From a virus: 64,000 nt of DNA. A program made the position numbers and the translations under genes. The DNA lies in IMG/VR virus record IMGVR_UViG_3300027850_000003, positions 1 to 64,000 of that record. One strand, given 5' to 3'. The notes under the pieces are model-generated. The model saw only the letters and a program-made list of their open reading frames with translations, did not search any database and had not been told where the DNA came from. Of this stretch, positions 39,536 through 47,077 are shown one piece after another (within the stretch, counting starts at the first letter, position 1; the number at the start of each line of letters is the position of its first letter).

Positions 39536-40220
39536 TTTTTCCGATAATTAGTGACCAACCTTTGTGACTTTTTTGCTTACCTATAACTAAAGTAGAAACC
39601 CCAGCAGCAGCTAAATTAAACTTAGTTACAAATTCACATTGTAAGAGAGTATGTGTTCCATGTTCTTTATGGGTAAGCGTCACACTATTACCTCTATTAT
39701 TTATGTTAAGTACATTGCTACATTTATTTTCTGCTAGTACCCAATCTCCAACTCTGTTTCGTTTTTTACTAACTAAATCACATACACGATCTAGTTCTGG
39801 ATATTTTATTCTCAGTTCTAATCTGGTTCCAGTAACTACTCCGTATTTAGGGTTATACAAGTTAACAATTTCAGGGTTATATGTTAGATTATTTTCCCCA
39901 TCTATTCCACCTCCTTTGGCTGTATTATACCCTTTAGCAGTATTACAAGTGTCTAAATCAGCGATAAAAAATCTTTCATATTCGTATACCTTTTCATGTT
40001 CAACTTTTGCTAAAATATACCATTGCCAACTCTCAGGAGGATAAAATTTAAGTGCATTAGCAAAATGATGGGAGTATTTTACAGTATTTTTGAAATGATC
40101 TTTTTTTCTAATTGCTAAAGTTCTAGTCGTAAATCCAATATATTTCTTGCCACTAATACTATTTTCAGCACAGTAGATAGTAGCTAAAGGTTTTCTAGTA
40201 TCAGTAGCAAGAGAAGACAT
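39513..40220 (-). CDS. GIY-YIG homing endonuclease
   Basis: 235 residues. The catalytic domain is seen in TIYCAENSISGKKYIGFT (G-x-Y / Y-I-G), with a catalytic Arg in FTTRTLAIRKKDHF and Glu in KVYEYERFFI, followed by NTAKGGGIDG. The C-terminal part (NNRGNSVTLTHKEHGTHTLL, then LAAAGVSTLVIGKQKSHKGW) is a NUMOD-like DNA-binding region typical of free-standing homing enzymes. It cuts a specific DNA site to spread its own gene. It differs from the other two GIY-YIG proteins in this window. Confidence 0.85.
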   Translation of the reverse strand: MSSLATDTRKPLATIYCAENSISGKKYIGFTTRTLAIRKKDHFKNTVKYSHHFANALKFYPPESWQWYILAKVEHEKVYEYERFFIADLDTCNTAKGYNTAKGGGIDGENNLTYNPEIVNLYNPKYGVVTGTRLELRIKYPELDRVCDLVSKKRNRVGDWVLAENKCSNVLNINNRGNSVTLTHKEHGTHTLLQCEFVTKFNLAAAGVSTLVIGKQKSHKGWSLIIGKNESKTKN

Positions 40221-40233
40221 AAGACTTAACTCC

Positions 40234-40788
40234 TTAGATAAATTTAATTAACTGATTAACTAGAGATTCATTCTCTCTATCGTATCTTTGAGATTGATTA
40301 TTGATTACTATTCCGTCACTATTTGGTTTGAGGTAGGACTCATAATTAGATTCAGAATCTGCTTTACTATTATTTATTAAATCACTTTGAACGTACAGAG
40401 ACTTATAGTTGACTGTATAATCTTTAAAACATCTACCTAATTTTTTAAAATATAAGGACTCATACGGGTAGCGACAATCTGACACCACTATTTTAGTATT
40501 TTTAGGTAGGTTAAAAAGAATCTGATTATAAACATATTTACAGTGAATATAAATATCTACTTCTTTCATCTTTTCTCCCAACTCAATTAGGTAAGGTCTA
40601 GCGACTTCTTTTCTTTCCCTCTCCTCTAATTGCTTTAAAGTAATACCATGAATAAGACAGTAGTTTAACTTAATCAATCCTGCTAATTTCAAGTGAAGAT
40701 ATCCAAATCGTTCTTCTAGAATCTTAGCAATATGGTCTTTCCCAGACCCAATAAAGCCTGACAATGCTAGAATTTTTATTTCTTTCAT
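40234..40788 (-). CDS. Deoxynucleoside monophosphate kinase-like protein
   Basis: 184 residues. Walker A in ALSGFIGSGKDHIAK (G-F-I-G-S-G-K17-D), then a helical lid with RKEVARPYLIELGEKMKE, and VVSDCRYPYESLYFKKLG, the family D-x-R motif for nucleotide specificity. Phage enzymes of this kind phosphorylate dNMPs to dNDPs and complement the dNTP module. Confidence 0.8.
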   Translation of the reverse strand: MKEIKILALSGFIGSGKDHIAKILEERFGYLHLKLAGLIKLNYCLIHGITLKQLEERERKEVARPYLIELGEKMKEVDIYIHCKYVYNQILFNLPKNTKIVVSDCRYPYESLYFKKLGRCFKDYTVNYKSLYVQSDLINNSKADSESNYESYLKPNSDGIVINNQSQRYDRENESLVNQLIKFI

Positions 40789-40845
40789 CTTTTCTCTTTT
40801 TTATTAACTACTAAAAAGGGAGATAAGAACTACCTCCCAATATTT

Positions 40846-41145
40846 CTAATACAATTCTTTCTCTAGTTCTAACTGTTCTTTAGCCGTAGTACAATTAGAT
40901 AGCCACTCTTCATTTTGTCTTCTCAATTCCTCTAAATTTAAATTCTTTGGGAATCCATAAAGGAAATATTGAGTCTCTGAAATAACTTGTTTACCTACAT
41001 CTTCTAACTTCCAAGAATGTGTATTAGAGTAAGGGGAATGCAGTAGATGACAATGACTTGCCACAGAATAATAGCGACAACCAAAGCAACTTTCAGTTAG
41101 TTTTGTAGCAAATGGGCATTGAATAGACTCACAGATATTAATCAT
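40846..41145 (-). CDS. Hypothetical Cys-rich protein, 99 aa
   Basis: Cys at 5, 10, 20, 23 and 32 with His residues (NICESIQCPFATKLTESCFG, CRYYSVASHCHLLHSP) could bind zinc or an iron-sulfur centre. C-terminal half helical. Function unknown. Leader hairpin D lies 23 nt upstream of the ATG. Confidence 0.5.
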   Translation of the reverse strand: MINICESIQCPFATKLTESCFGCRYYSVASHCHLLHSPYSNTHSWKLEDVGKQVISETQYFLYGFPKNLNLEELRRQNEEWLSNCTTAKEQLELEKELY

Positions 41146-41167
41146 TTTTTCTCCTTAGTTAATTGAG

Positions 41168-41192
41168 TTAGTAGTTAGTTACTTCCTACTAA
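41168..41192 (-). promoter_or_regulatory. Leader hairpin of the 11-nt-loop family (copy D)
   Basis: Minus strand: TTAGTAG - GAAGTAACTAA - CTACTAA, the longest stem of the family (7 bp), 23 nt upstream of the ATG at 41145 with an AAGGAG ribosome site between. Confidence 0.6.
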
Positions 41193-41207
41193 TTAAACTA
41201 TTAGCTC

Positions 41208-41414
41208 TTACTTAGAACTGGAACCAGGATATGAGCGGAACAAAGCGGAACATAAGATAACTAGCCAACAGGCTTGCCAAAAGTCAATTACAGTAAGTCC
41301 AAAAATCACAGGAATCACTGCATTCCAGGCTACCATCACAATCAAACCTGATAGAAAAGATAGAAGAATTAAACCAATGACAAGTTCGAGAAATGTCCAA
41401 GTTGTTGAATTCAT
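41208..41414 (-). CDS. Small membrane protein, 68 aa
   Basis: Two hydrophobic segments, FLELVIGLILLSFLSGLIVM and VIPVIFGLTVIDFWQACWLV, continuing into ILCSALF, predict two to three transmembrane helices and a polar C-terminus (RSYPGSSSK). No known family. A host-envelope role is possible. Confidence 0.6.
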   Translation of the reverse strand: MNSTTWTFLELVIGLILLSFLSGLIVMVAWNAVIPVIFGLTVIDFWQACWLVILCSALFRSYPGSSSK

Positions 41415-41463
41415 GTGTTTTTTCTTGTAATTTTTCTAGTTTTATGACATCTCGGTCAAAAAT

Positions 41464-41553
41464 CTATTTCTTTGAAGTCTTACAACGTAGAATTTTCCGA
41501 AGCCATTTAATAGGAATAGCTACAAAAACGTACAGAAACTCTCGTCTACTCAT
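41464..41553 (-). CDS. Small basic peptide, 29 aa
   Basis: ATG at 41551-41553 overlaps the stop of the 113-aa gene as ATGAGTAG. Reads MSRREFLYVFVAIPIKWLRK then ILRCKTSKK: a short hydrophobic stretch between basic ends. Overlap type matches other coupled genes of this phage. Function unknown. Confidence 0.45.
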   Translation of the reverse strand: MSRREFLYVFVAIPIKWLRKILRCKTSKK

Positions 41554-41887
41554 TTTCTTCTATCTCACAACTATAAGGATAAAATTCAATTGATTCAGTA
41601 ATATTATTATCTGAAACTTCTAAAGTATTAATCCAAGGAAGATTACTTTTAATACCTCTATTTTTCTGATAAATAATAGCCTTAGTAACTTCTTTAGGAT
41701 TAGGTACTTGATCTAAAAAACTAAGAGAAAGAATATAACTCCAAAAAATAAAGAAATTATGATCCAAAACTAAGTTATAAGTGTTCTCCCAAGCTATTCC
41801 TCCTGACTCAATTGAATTATTAGAAATCAAGTCTAGTGGAAATACTCTTTTTTTACTTCCTACTATAAATTCAATTTTCATTTTCAT
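41546..41887 (-). CDS. Hypothetical protein, 113 aa
   Basis: Not recognised. Beta-rich start (MKIEFIVGSKKRVFPLDLIS), a hydrophobic centre with FFIFWSYILSLSFLDQVP and an acidic end. Abuts the next gene with no gap. Confidence 0.55.
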   Translation of the reverse strand: MKMKIEFIVGSKKRVFPLDLISNNSIESGGIAWENTYNLVLDHNFFIFWSYILSLSFLDQVPNPKEVTKAIIYQKNRGIKSNLPWINTLEVSDNNITESIEFYPYSCEIEENE

Positions 41888-42250
41888 CTAAAACACTTGA
41901 AATATAACACTGCTATCTGTAAAGCCTACTATGGAAGTTCTATCTTCTAAATAGTCTTGTAATATCTCTTTTAGCTCCTTCTCTTCAATATCCTCCCAAT
42001 TAATTACCTCATCATTATAAACAAAATCATTAATATCTAAACTATATTCCTCAATAAACTCGTCAAAAATTAGTTCATTGAAATCACAACAAAAGCCAAT
42101 AACATCTAGCTCTATTTCTTCCCCTATATCTTCTTCCAAATATTCTAAATAATCAAAAAGTAATCGTAAACCAGAAGGACTAAAATTATCTTCTCGATTG
42201 TAATCTTTAAATTCTTTAATAAAATCATCTACATCAACTGTCTTTTTCAT
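41888..42250 (-). CDS. Hypothetical very acidic protein, 120 aa
   Basis: Highly acidic (many D/E in KEFKDYNREDNFSPSG, YLEYLEEDIGEEIELDVI, VINWEDIEEKELKEILQDYL). Such proteins often mimic nucleic acid, for example anti-restriction proteins; no specific family was recognised. Confidence 0.55.
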   Translation of the reverse strand: MKKTVDVDDFIKEFKDYNREDNFSPSGLRLLFDYLEYLEEDIGEEIELDVIGFCCDFNELIFDEFIEEYSLDINDFVYNDEVINWEDIEEKELKEILQDYLEDRTSIVGFTDSSVIFQVF

Positions 42251-42296
42251 AAATTCTCCTTACCATCTAAGAGCTAAAGAATAAAGTCTAAAGAGA

Positions 42297-42848
42297 TTAT
42301 TCAAAAGTTATCTTACACCCGGGTAAGCTCCCTCTTAAAGAATTTATTTGAGCTAAGTCTAAAGGATTACCAAACAAATTGAGTTCAACTAACCCCGTAA
42401 GAGATTTTAAACTATTTATATCTTTTATCTGATTACTTTTTAGTCCTAAGAGCTTAAGGTTTCTCATATTAGTTAGAGGAGAAATATCAGTAATTTGATT
42501 GAAACCTAAGAATAATTCTCTTAGTCCTACGAGTTCTTCAATTCCGTCAAGAAACCTAATATTGTTTCCAATTAGGTTTAGATGTACTAGACTTTCCATA
42601 TTACAAATAGGAGTAATATCAGTAATTCGGTTATTAAATAAGACCAAATACTCAGGTCTTAGAGATTTAATAGGCTCTAAGGATAAAATATCTGATTCAT
42701 TAAGAGTTACTTGTTTTTGATTTTTCCAGTACCAGGCTGTATCCTCTAAGAAGAATGCCCCGGATTTCTTTTTTAGAACATCAATAGTAAATCTATCTTC
42801 TGGAGATAAATTGTCATAATTCTTCAAATAGTCGAGTAATGTGTTCAT
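42297..42848 (-). CDS. Leucine-rich repeat protein
   Basis: 183 residues. About five 22-residue internalin-type repeats (L..L.L..N.I.DI..L), for example LVHLNLIGNNIRFLDGIEEL, LRELFLGFNQITDISPLTNM, LKLLGLKSNQIKDINSLKSL (about 85-160). The N-terminal 65 residues are a helical cap. LRR proteins bind proteins; this one may bind a host factor. No signal peptide. Such short internalin-like proteins are common in cyanobacteria. Confidence 0.85.
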   Translation of the reverse strand: MNTLLDYLKNYDNLSPEDRFTIDVLKKKSGAFFLEDTAWYWKNQKQVTLNESDILSLEPIKSLRPEYLVLFNNRITDITPICNMESLVHLNLIGNNIRFLDGIEELVGLRELFLGFNQITDISPLTNMRNLKLLGLKSNQIKDINSLKSLTGLVELNLFGNPLDLAQINSLRGSLPGCKITFE

Positions 42849-42899
42849 TATTTTAATATAAATTTACTGGAAACTGTTTTTTTTGATTCTACTATTCAA

Positions 42900-43094
42900 T
42901 CACTGTTTTACCTCATATTTATACCCGAGACTCAAGTATTTCTGAGCAGTGGCAAATCCTGATTGAGACGACATCTTAACATCTGGAACATAAAATCGAG
43001 ATTGTTTATAGTTTATCCATTTATCTTTCTCAAACACTTCAAGGGATAGGGGAGAGTCCTCAGATACTCTTGTCCATCTTAATAGTTTATTCAT
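42900..43094 (-). CDS. Hypothetical protein, 64 aa
   Basis: Not recognised. Basic and aromatic (NKLLRWTRVSEDSPLSLEVF, then KWINYKQSRFYVPDVKMSSQ). No membrane segment. Confidence 0.5.
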   Translation of the reverse strand: MNKLLRWTRVSEDSPLSLEVFEKDKWINYKQSRFYVPDVKMSSQSGFATAQKYLSLGYKYEVKQ

Positions 43095-43149
43095 CGTTTA
43101 ATTGTCCTATTATAGTAATCAGATTAATAATAAGGAGTATATCTTAGTC

Positions 43150-43458
43150 TTAATTATCTCCTAAAATATTCACAGCATCAACTATTGATAGTAAAGTGAC
43201 CTTAATCTTCTTACTTATCATTTTATTGAAAAGAGTAGAGATTCTTAAAGCTTCTCTTTCACTATCAACTCCATAGATGGAAATAATAGTATCTAAATCT
43301 ATCTCATCGGTGTTCTGTAACGAGTAAGAGATAGGTCTAGCTACTAAGACATTTTCCTCTTCTTGAACGATTCTTACAGCATAGAACCTTTTTAATATAG
43401 GGGCAGTATCTTCTTTTACCCAAGTCTTAAGTAGCACTACTCCTCCAATTAGACTCAT
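43150..43458 (-). CDS. Hypothetical protein, 102 aa
   Basis: Not recognised. Beta-rich with basic stretches (LLKTWVKEDTAPILKRFYAV, RIVQEEENVLVARPISYSLQ). Overlaps the HicB-like gene by 32 nt, so the pair is co-translated. Confidence 0.5.
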   Translation of the reverse strand: MSLIGGVVLLKTWVKEDTAPILKRFYAVRIVQEEENVLVARPISYSLQNTDEIDLDTIISIYGVDSEREALRISTLFNKMISKKIKVTLLSIVDAVNILGDN

Positions 43459-43657
43459 AAGGTTTATCCGGTTCCTGTCCTAATTCTTTGCAAAATTCTA
43501 GATAATCGTCGATTGAATTTTGAAATTCTTGCTGAGCTTCTTCAATGGTTTTTGCTTTAAAGGTCACTACGTCATTAATGTCAAGCACTAGACCAAACAG
43601 AATACCAGCTTCTAAATCAACTTCAATGCTTGCACTGTAACCTTTGTAAGTCATCAT
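43427..43657 (-). CDS. HicB-like antitoxin-fold protein, 76 aa
   Basis: MMTYKGYSASIEVDLEAGIL, FGLVLDINDVVTFKAKTIEE and AQQEFQNSIDDYLEFCKELG follow the partial RNase-H fold of HicB antitoxins (Y.GY.a.....E.....G.V......v.f....eea...f...iddYl..C). No HicA toxin gene adjoins it. A free-standing HicB-like protein may neutralise a host HicA or act as regulator. Confidence 0.7.
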   Translation of the reverse strand: MMTYKGYSASIEVDLEAGILFGLVLDINDVVTFKAKTIEEAQQEFQNSIDDYLEFCKELGQEPDKPYESNWRSSAT

Positions 43658-43711
43658 GCCTGTAATATTATCCCTTTTTGAATAAGTTAAACTAAGGTAA
43701 TTTCTGCTAAC

Positions 43712-43903
43712 TCAATCATTCTCTACTTTCCATAATAAATAAGCAGTTATTAGTAAAGGGATTACCACTGCTCCCATACAAATCAATACTTCTGTGTTTG
43801 ACAGGAGAACCTCGCTAACAGGAATTTTCTTCGTTGAGTAATCGGAATAATAAAGATACGTTTGAACAAGTAATTTATTCGTAATCATAATCATCCCAAG
43901 CAT
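43712..43903 (-). CDS. Small membrane protein, 63 aa
   Basis: One C-terminal transmembrane segment, TEVLICMGAVVIPLLITAYL then LWKVEND. The start is uncertain: ATG at 43901 overlaps the previous gene by 29 nt, and in-frame ATGs 3 and 5 codons on are alternatives. Function unknown. Confidence 0.55.
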   Translation of the reverse strand: MLGMIMITNKLLVQTYLYYSDYSTKKIPVSEVLLSNTEVLICMGAVVIPLLITAYLLWKVEND

Positions 43904-44117
43904 TAGGGTTATATACTAATCTATCCCACTCAACATTTTTCAAAAATTCTGTAACTGCTAAATTCTTTAAGAAATCAGTAGCGTTTATTTCAACTACATT
44001 TCTAACCAATAACTTAGATTCTACTCCCTCTTGTATTTTCTCAACATCTTCTCTTAAAAGACTTGACATTTCTGTATCATTCAACCAATCTTTTACTACT
44101 TTAGTTTCCCAGTTCAT
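43875..44117 (-). CDS. Hypothetical protein, 80 aa
   Basis: Not recognised. Acidic and helical (NWETKVVKDWLNDTEMSSLL, NATDFLKNLAVTEFLKNVEW). Overlaps the membrane-protein gene. Confidence 0.5.
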   Translation of the reverse strand: MNWETKVVKDWLNDTEMSSLLREDVEKIQEGVESKLLVRNVVEINATDFLKNLAVTEFLKNVEWDRLVYNPNAWDDYDYE

Positions 44118-44150
44118 AATATCCTCTCAGTTGGTTCTACTTACTTATTT

Positions 44151-44206
44151 AAGACACTCTACAGCTAAAAACGATGGATTGTACGTCCAGAGATGCAAAG
44201 TGCCTT
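44151..44206 (-). ncRNA. Possible structured RNA element
   Basis: In the 112-bp gap upstream of the 44117 gene the minus strand reads AAGGCACT ... AGTGTCTT, closing an 8-bp stem (one G-T pair) over 40 nt that contains an inner TGGA / TCCA hairpin with a 7-nt loop. It resembles the tRNA-like elements at 47-58 kb in layout but its 7-nt loop lacks the T-loop pattern. Confidence 0.3.
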
Positions 44207-44229
44207 AAAACTCAAAATATGATGGCTAA

Positions 44230-44703
44230 TCAGATATCCCCATAATCCCAAGGTCTAGGTGGAAACTTAGAGTAGAAATCTTGGTATCCTTCTTCTGAAT
44301 CTGCAAAAACTTCATGTTCAAAATCACCTCTGACTTTACCTAACTTAGGATGTTCAGCTTTAAATTCATTTACCCAACGGAAATAATCTTCATGAACCCG
44401 GGCTGAAATAGTCCAACCATTCTCATGAGTCTTAGAGTATTCTCCTATCTTCCTACAACCTGCATCCCAATAACCTACATCCTCAGAACTTAAAGTTAAA
44501 GCTCCTCCCTTAGAGTCAAAATCGATTCCAAATTTCTTAGTAATCATTGTTTTGTTCTCTTTTTTTTCATTGTCTTCCATTATTTCTACCCATTCAGTCA
44601 TATTAGTGATAATAGCTTTTTCTACATCACTAAACTTTGAGATTCTGTCGTAAAGCTCTTTGGGGATATCTATTTCTTCTAGAACGTACTCCCAGTCAGT
44701 CAT
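44230..44703 (-). CDS. Hypothetical protein, 157 aa
   Basis: Not recognised. Acidic helical N-terminus with VEIMEDNEKKENKTMITKKF, then a beta-rich Trp/Gly-containing half (GYWDAGCRKIGEYSKTHENG, WTISARVHEDYFRWVNEF). No catalytic motif obvious. Confidence 0.55.
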   Translation of the reverse strand: MTDWEYVLEEIDIPKELYDRISKFSDVEKAIITNMTEWVEIMEDNEKKENKTMITKKFGIDFDSKGGALTLSSEDVGYWDAGCRKIGEYSKTHENGWTISARVHEDYFRWVNEFKAEHPKLGKVRGDFEHEVFADSEEGYQDFYSKFPPRPWDYGDI

Positions 44704-44736
44704 TGTTTTTTCCTCCTAAGAAATAAGTGGACTTAA

Positions 44737-44901
44737 CTATCTCCCTTCTCCTCTTTCTGGTGGTTTTTCTTCTTTTTCTTCTTTATTCTTTTTCTTAGGA
44801 AGAATTACCGAAGATTTATAAGTTACCTCTTGTGAGGCATATTTAATAGAAGGAGAAGGAGAAGTAGTGATAATTTGTAGCATGATAGGAAAATAAAGCA
44901 T
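44737..44901 (-). CDS. Small hypothetical protein, 54 aa
   Basis: ATG at 44899-44901 with AAGGAG 8 nt upstream. Reads MLYFPIMLQIITTSPSPSIK and a very charged C-terminus (KKKNKEEKEEKPPERGEGR). Hydrophobic start and polar tail could be a membrane-anchored peptide. Leader hairpin E is 29 nt upstream. Confidence 0.6.
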   Translation of the reverse strand: MLYFPIMLQIITTSPSPSIKYASQEVTYKSSVILPKKKNKEEKEEKPPERGEGR

Positions 44902-44929
44902 GGAAAACTCCTTATTGGTGATTATTGGA

Positions 44930-44950
44930 AGTAGTTAGTAACTCCCTACT
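44930..44950 (-). promoter_or_regulatory. Leader hairpin of the 11-nt-loop family (copy E)
   Basis: Minus strand: AGTAG - GGAGTTACTAA - CTACT, 5-bp stem, 29 nt upstream of the ATG at 44901. Confidence 0.6.
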
Positions 44951-45063
44951 AGAAACATTTTATTTCTCAGTGTCTAGATTTTTCTTGCAAAAACTACTAA
45001 ATTACACTTTTATTTGTTGATATAAGAATTATTTCGGTATTTTTACCGATATTCTATCTAACA

Positions 45064-45867
45064 TTAACAATTAATAATTTTAAGCATTGCAACTTTTTTA
45101 CCTTGCACTCTTTTATCATGTTCTTTGATAGTGTACCATTGAGACAAATCAGTCGCCTTAGCAATTTTGTTAATGCCTAAAATAGTATAAATGTTCTGTA
45201 GTTCTTTTTTAATAAGTGTTCTATCCACTAATTGACCTACTTTCAAGTCAAGAATACTGACAATCTTACTTTCCATACTAAGAGTAATTTTCAAGTTAAG
45301 TAATACAGCAGTGAAATTACTTGCTCTGTAATTTAAAGCTTTCATTTTCTCAACTCCTAATTTTTTATAAGCTTCTTCTATTAAAGGAAAACTAATCTCA
45401 ATTTCTTTAATTACTTCTTGATTATTATCTTCTTTAGCTTGGATATATTCTAAACATAGCTTCTTAAAACTAGGTTTTTTAGCCAATCTCAGCCTATTTA
45501 AAGTAGAAGATGAAGTTATATTAGCCTCTACTTCTTCCAGACAATATTTAGTAGGTAAGTTACTAACAATTAAAGATAATGTATCGGGATAAACTTTATC
45601 AATATTATACTTAGGTTTTAGGACGCTAATTAAGTATGTTTCAAGTAACTCACAATCTACTAAAGAGTTACAAAAGTAGTATTCTATTTTACTAATTTCT
45701 GTTTTCCAAGATTCTGTAATACTATTCTTTTTAAGTTCAAAATTTAAATGTCGTTGCAACCTATTAATTAGATTAGAACTTTTTCCTATATAGGCTAGTT
45801 GAGTTCCAACATAGAATAGATAAACTCCTTTTTTGTTCTTAACTGGTCTGAGGTTAAAATATTTCAT
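45064..45867 (-). CDS. GIY-YIG endonuclease fused to the C-terminal domain of the helicase-like proteins
   Basis: 267 residues from the ATG at 45865-45867; the TTG 12 nt upstream is less likely because both GIY-YIG paralogues begin M(K/T)YFNL(R/K)PV. Catalytic N-terminus: KKGVYLFYVGTQLAYIGKSS, then RLQRHL and LETYLISVLKPKYNIDK. Residues about 130-267 are a domain related to the end of both helicase-like proteins: LGVEKMKALNYRASNF against VGTKRIRTLNYAKVAI, and ELQNIYTILGINKIAKATDL against QVLGKIYKDFKIEKTPKAVEL. Not flanked by an obvious inverted repeat but it carries the 24-bp upstream box. Likely a homing-type nuclease of the same element family. Confidence 0.8.
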   Translation of the reverse strand: MKYFNLRPVKNKKGVYLFYVGTQLAYIGKSSNLINRLQRHLNFELKKNSITESWKTEISKIEYYFCNSLVDCELLETYLISVLKPKYNIDKVYPDTLSLIVSNLPTKYCLEEVEANITSSSTLNRLRLAKKPSFKKLCLEYIQAKEDNNQEVIKEIEISFPLIEEAYKKLGVEKMKALNYRASNFTAVLLNLKITLSMESKIVSILDLKVGQLVDRTLIKKELQNIYTILGINKIAKATDLSQWYTIKEHDKRVQGKKVAMLKIINC

Positions 45868-45940
45868 AAGTGAAAACAACGACTTAAGTTATTAATATCA
45901 TTGTACACTATTTTTAATCTTAAGTATACTGTTTTATTAA

Positions 45941-45964
45941 ATAACTCACTTTATATATAAAAAA
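45941..45964 (-). promoter_or_regulatory. 24-bp box shared with the helicase-like gene upstream region
   Basis: Identical over 24 bp to 14193-14216, 74 bp upstream of the ATG. AT-rich with a TATATATAAAG core. The preceding GTTTTATT is also shared. Confidence 0.65.
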
Positions 45965-46079
45965 TACAGACATACCTGCAACAAAAAGTCCTAAATTATT
46001 CTATTACTCAAGATAGAAATACAATAAAAAGTTCAAGTAAAGAGGCTACCAAAATCAAGTAACCTCTTATCTTTATCTA

Positions 46080-46547
46080 CTATCCTAAGTCTCCACTAGG
46101 AAAACGTACAGGACAACCTTCTATTTCTCTCCAATATATATGATCCTCATAGCTTCCTTTTTCTTTTTCCTCAGAGATGTTACTCATTCTTTTTCTGTAA
46201 TTTTCGATCGCATCAATTAACTCTTTCTCCGCCTCAATAGCTATCCCCAAAGCAGCTAAATTTAAGTCACAAATACCAAATTCTCCTAGTTTGTACCAAG
46301 TAAATTTTTCAGAGAGAGGAGTAGTGTTTAAGTACCAAGAGTCTAATCTAGCTTCTACTTCATCATTTTGAAAGATAAGAGTAACGTCACCAAAATACTC
46401 TGCACCAACTCGTAACCCTTTAAATTCTCCTACATTAGGTAAAGTTCTTAGTTGAGTAGTGAATCGAAAAGTATTTAAAGCATCTACGTTAGCTTCCCAA
46501 ACAGAGTAGTAGTCAGTTGATTGGATATTATTGATGGTAATAGGCAT
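46080..46547 (-). CDS. Hypothetical protein, 155 aa
   Basis: Not recognised. Beta-rich first half (ITINNIQSTDYYSVWEANVD, NTFRFTTQLRTLPNVGEF), helical middle (LAALGIAIEAEKELIDAIEN), aromatic end. First of a long series of orphan genes separated by structured RNA elements. Confidence 0.5.
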   Translation of the reverse strand: MPITINNIQSTDYYSVWEANVDALNTFRFTTQLRTLPNVGEFKGLRVGAEYFGDVTLIFQNDEVEARLDSWYLNTTPLSEKFTWYKLGEFGICDLNLAALGIAIEAEKELIDAIENYRKRMSNISEEKEKGSYEDHIYWREIEGCPVRFPSGDLG

Positions 46548-46582
46548 GATTTTCTCCTTTTATTAGAGCTGAGGAAAGTTAA

Positions 46583-46615
46583 ATCCCCTACAGAATAGAA
46601 AAAACTATAGGGGAT
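46583..46615. terminator. Strong 8-bp hairpin between 46547 and 46637 genes
   Basis: ATCCCCTA / TAGGGGAT with a 17-nt loop, 21 nt after the stop of the 46637 gene on the minus strand. The T run is weak, so it may be a terminator or mRNA-stabilising element. Confidence 0.5.
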
Positions 46616-46636
46616 AGATGGCAATGATGTGTTCCT

Positions 46637-46984
46637 TTAGAGGACTGTTAATCCTTCTCTGGAAAGCCGGACACAACTATTTCTGTACTCCTGCAAATTA
46701 ACTGCTGGGAGAGGAAAGAAACCATCATCACCTTTTTTCATCGCTACCACCAACGGAAACCGCCCAGTCAAACCGTGTATAACAGTTACTACCAATACTG
46801 ATAGCGGAGCTAACCCCGGCGACACTATAGTTACATCTTCGCTTCCATCTCCCACTATAGGGGACAAATAGACTATGAGATTTGCCAGAAGATCCGGATC
46901 TTCCAATCTAACATGGAATTGGTGATTGACGTAACCCTCAGCTTCCAATACTGCATTAGGATGAGAAAAATTGATCTTGATCAT
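46637..46984 (-). CDS. Hypothetical protein, 115 aa
   Basis: Not recognised. Beta-rich and hydrophobic, less AT-rich than most genes here (GSEDVTIVSPGLAPLSVLVV, VIHGLTGRFPLVVAMKKGDD). No signal peptide. Its leader carries the tRNA-like element at 47027-47069. Confidence 0.5.
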   Translation of the reverse strand: MIKINFSHPNAVLEAEGYVNHQFHVRLEDPDLLANLIVYLSPIVGDGSEDVTIVSPGLAPLSVLVVTVIHGLTGRFPLVVAMKKGDDGFFPLPAVNLQEYRNSCVRLSREGLTVL

Positions 46985-47026
46985 GAGTTTATAGAATCCC
47001 TATTGGTAAAGATTTATAGGGGAAAA

Positions 47027-47069
47027 GCCTAAGAGGGAGTCGAACCCTCATCAGAGCAACCTGCTAGGC
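47027..47069 (-). ncRNA. tRNA-like element T1 (T-arm plus closing stem)
   Basis: Minus strand: GCCTAG - CAGGTTGCTCTGAT - GAGGG TTCGACT CCCTC - TTAGGC. The closing stem is 6 bp (one G-T) and the 7-nt loop has the T54, C56, A58 pattern of a tRNA T-loop. No room for an anticodon arm; a 3-bp D-arm-like hairpin with GG can form in the 14-nt middle. It begins 8 nt after a stop codon. Confidence 0.5.
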
Positions 47070-47077
47070 ATTAACCT

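Noticed and set aside
44985-46010. Inverted repeats around the GIY-YIG fusion gene
   Set aside because: I compared both flanks and found only a weak direct similarity (AAAAA...CTAAATTA), not an inverted repeat like those of the helicase-like islands.
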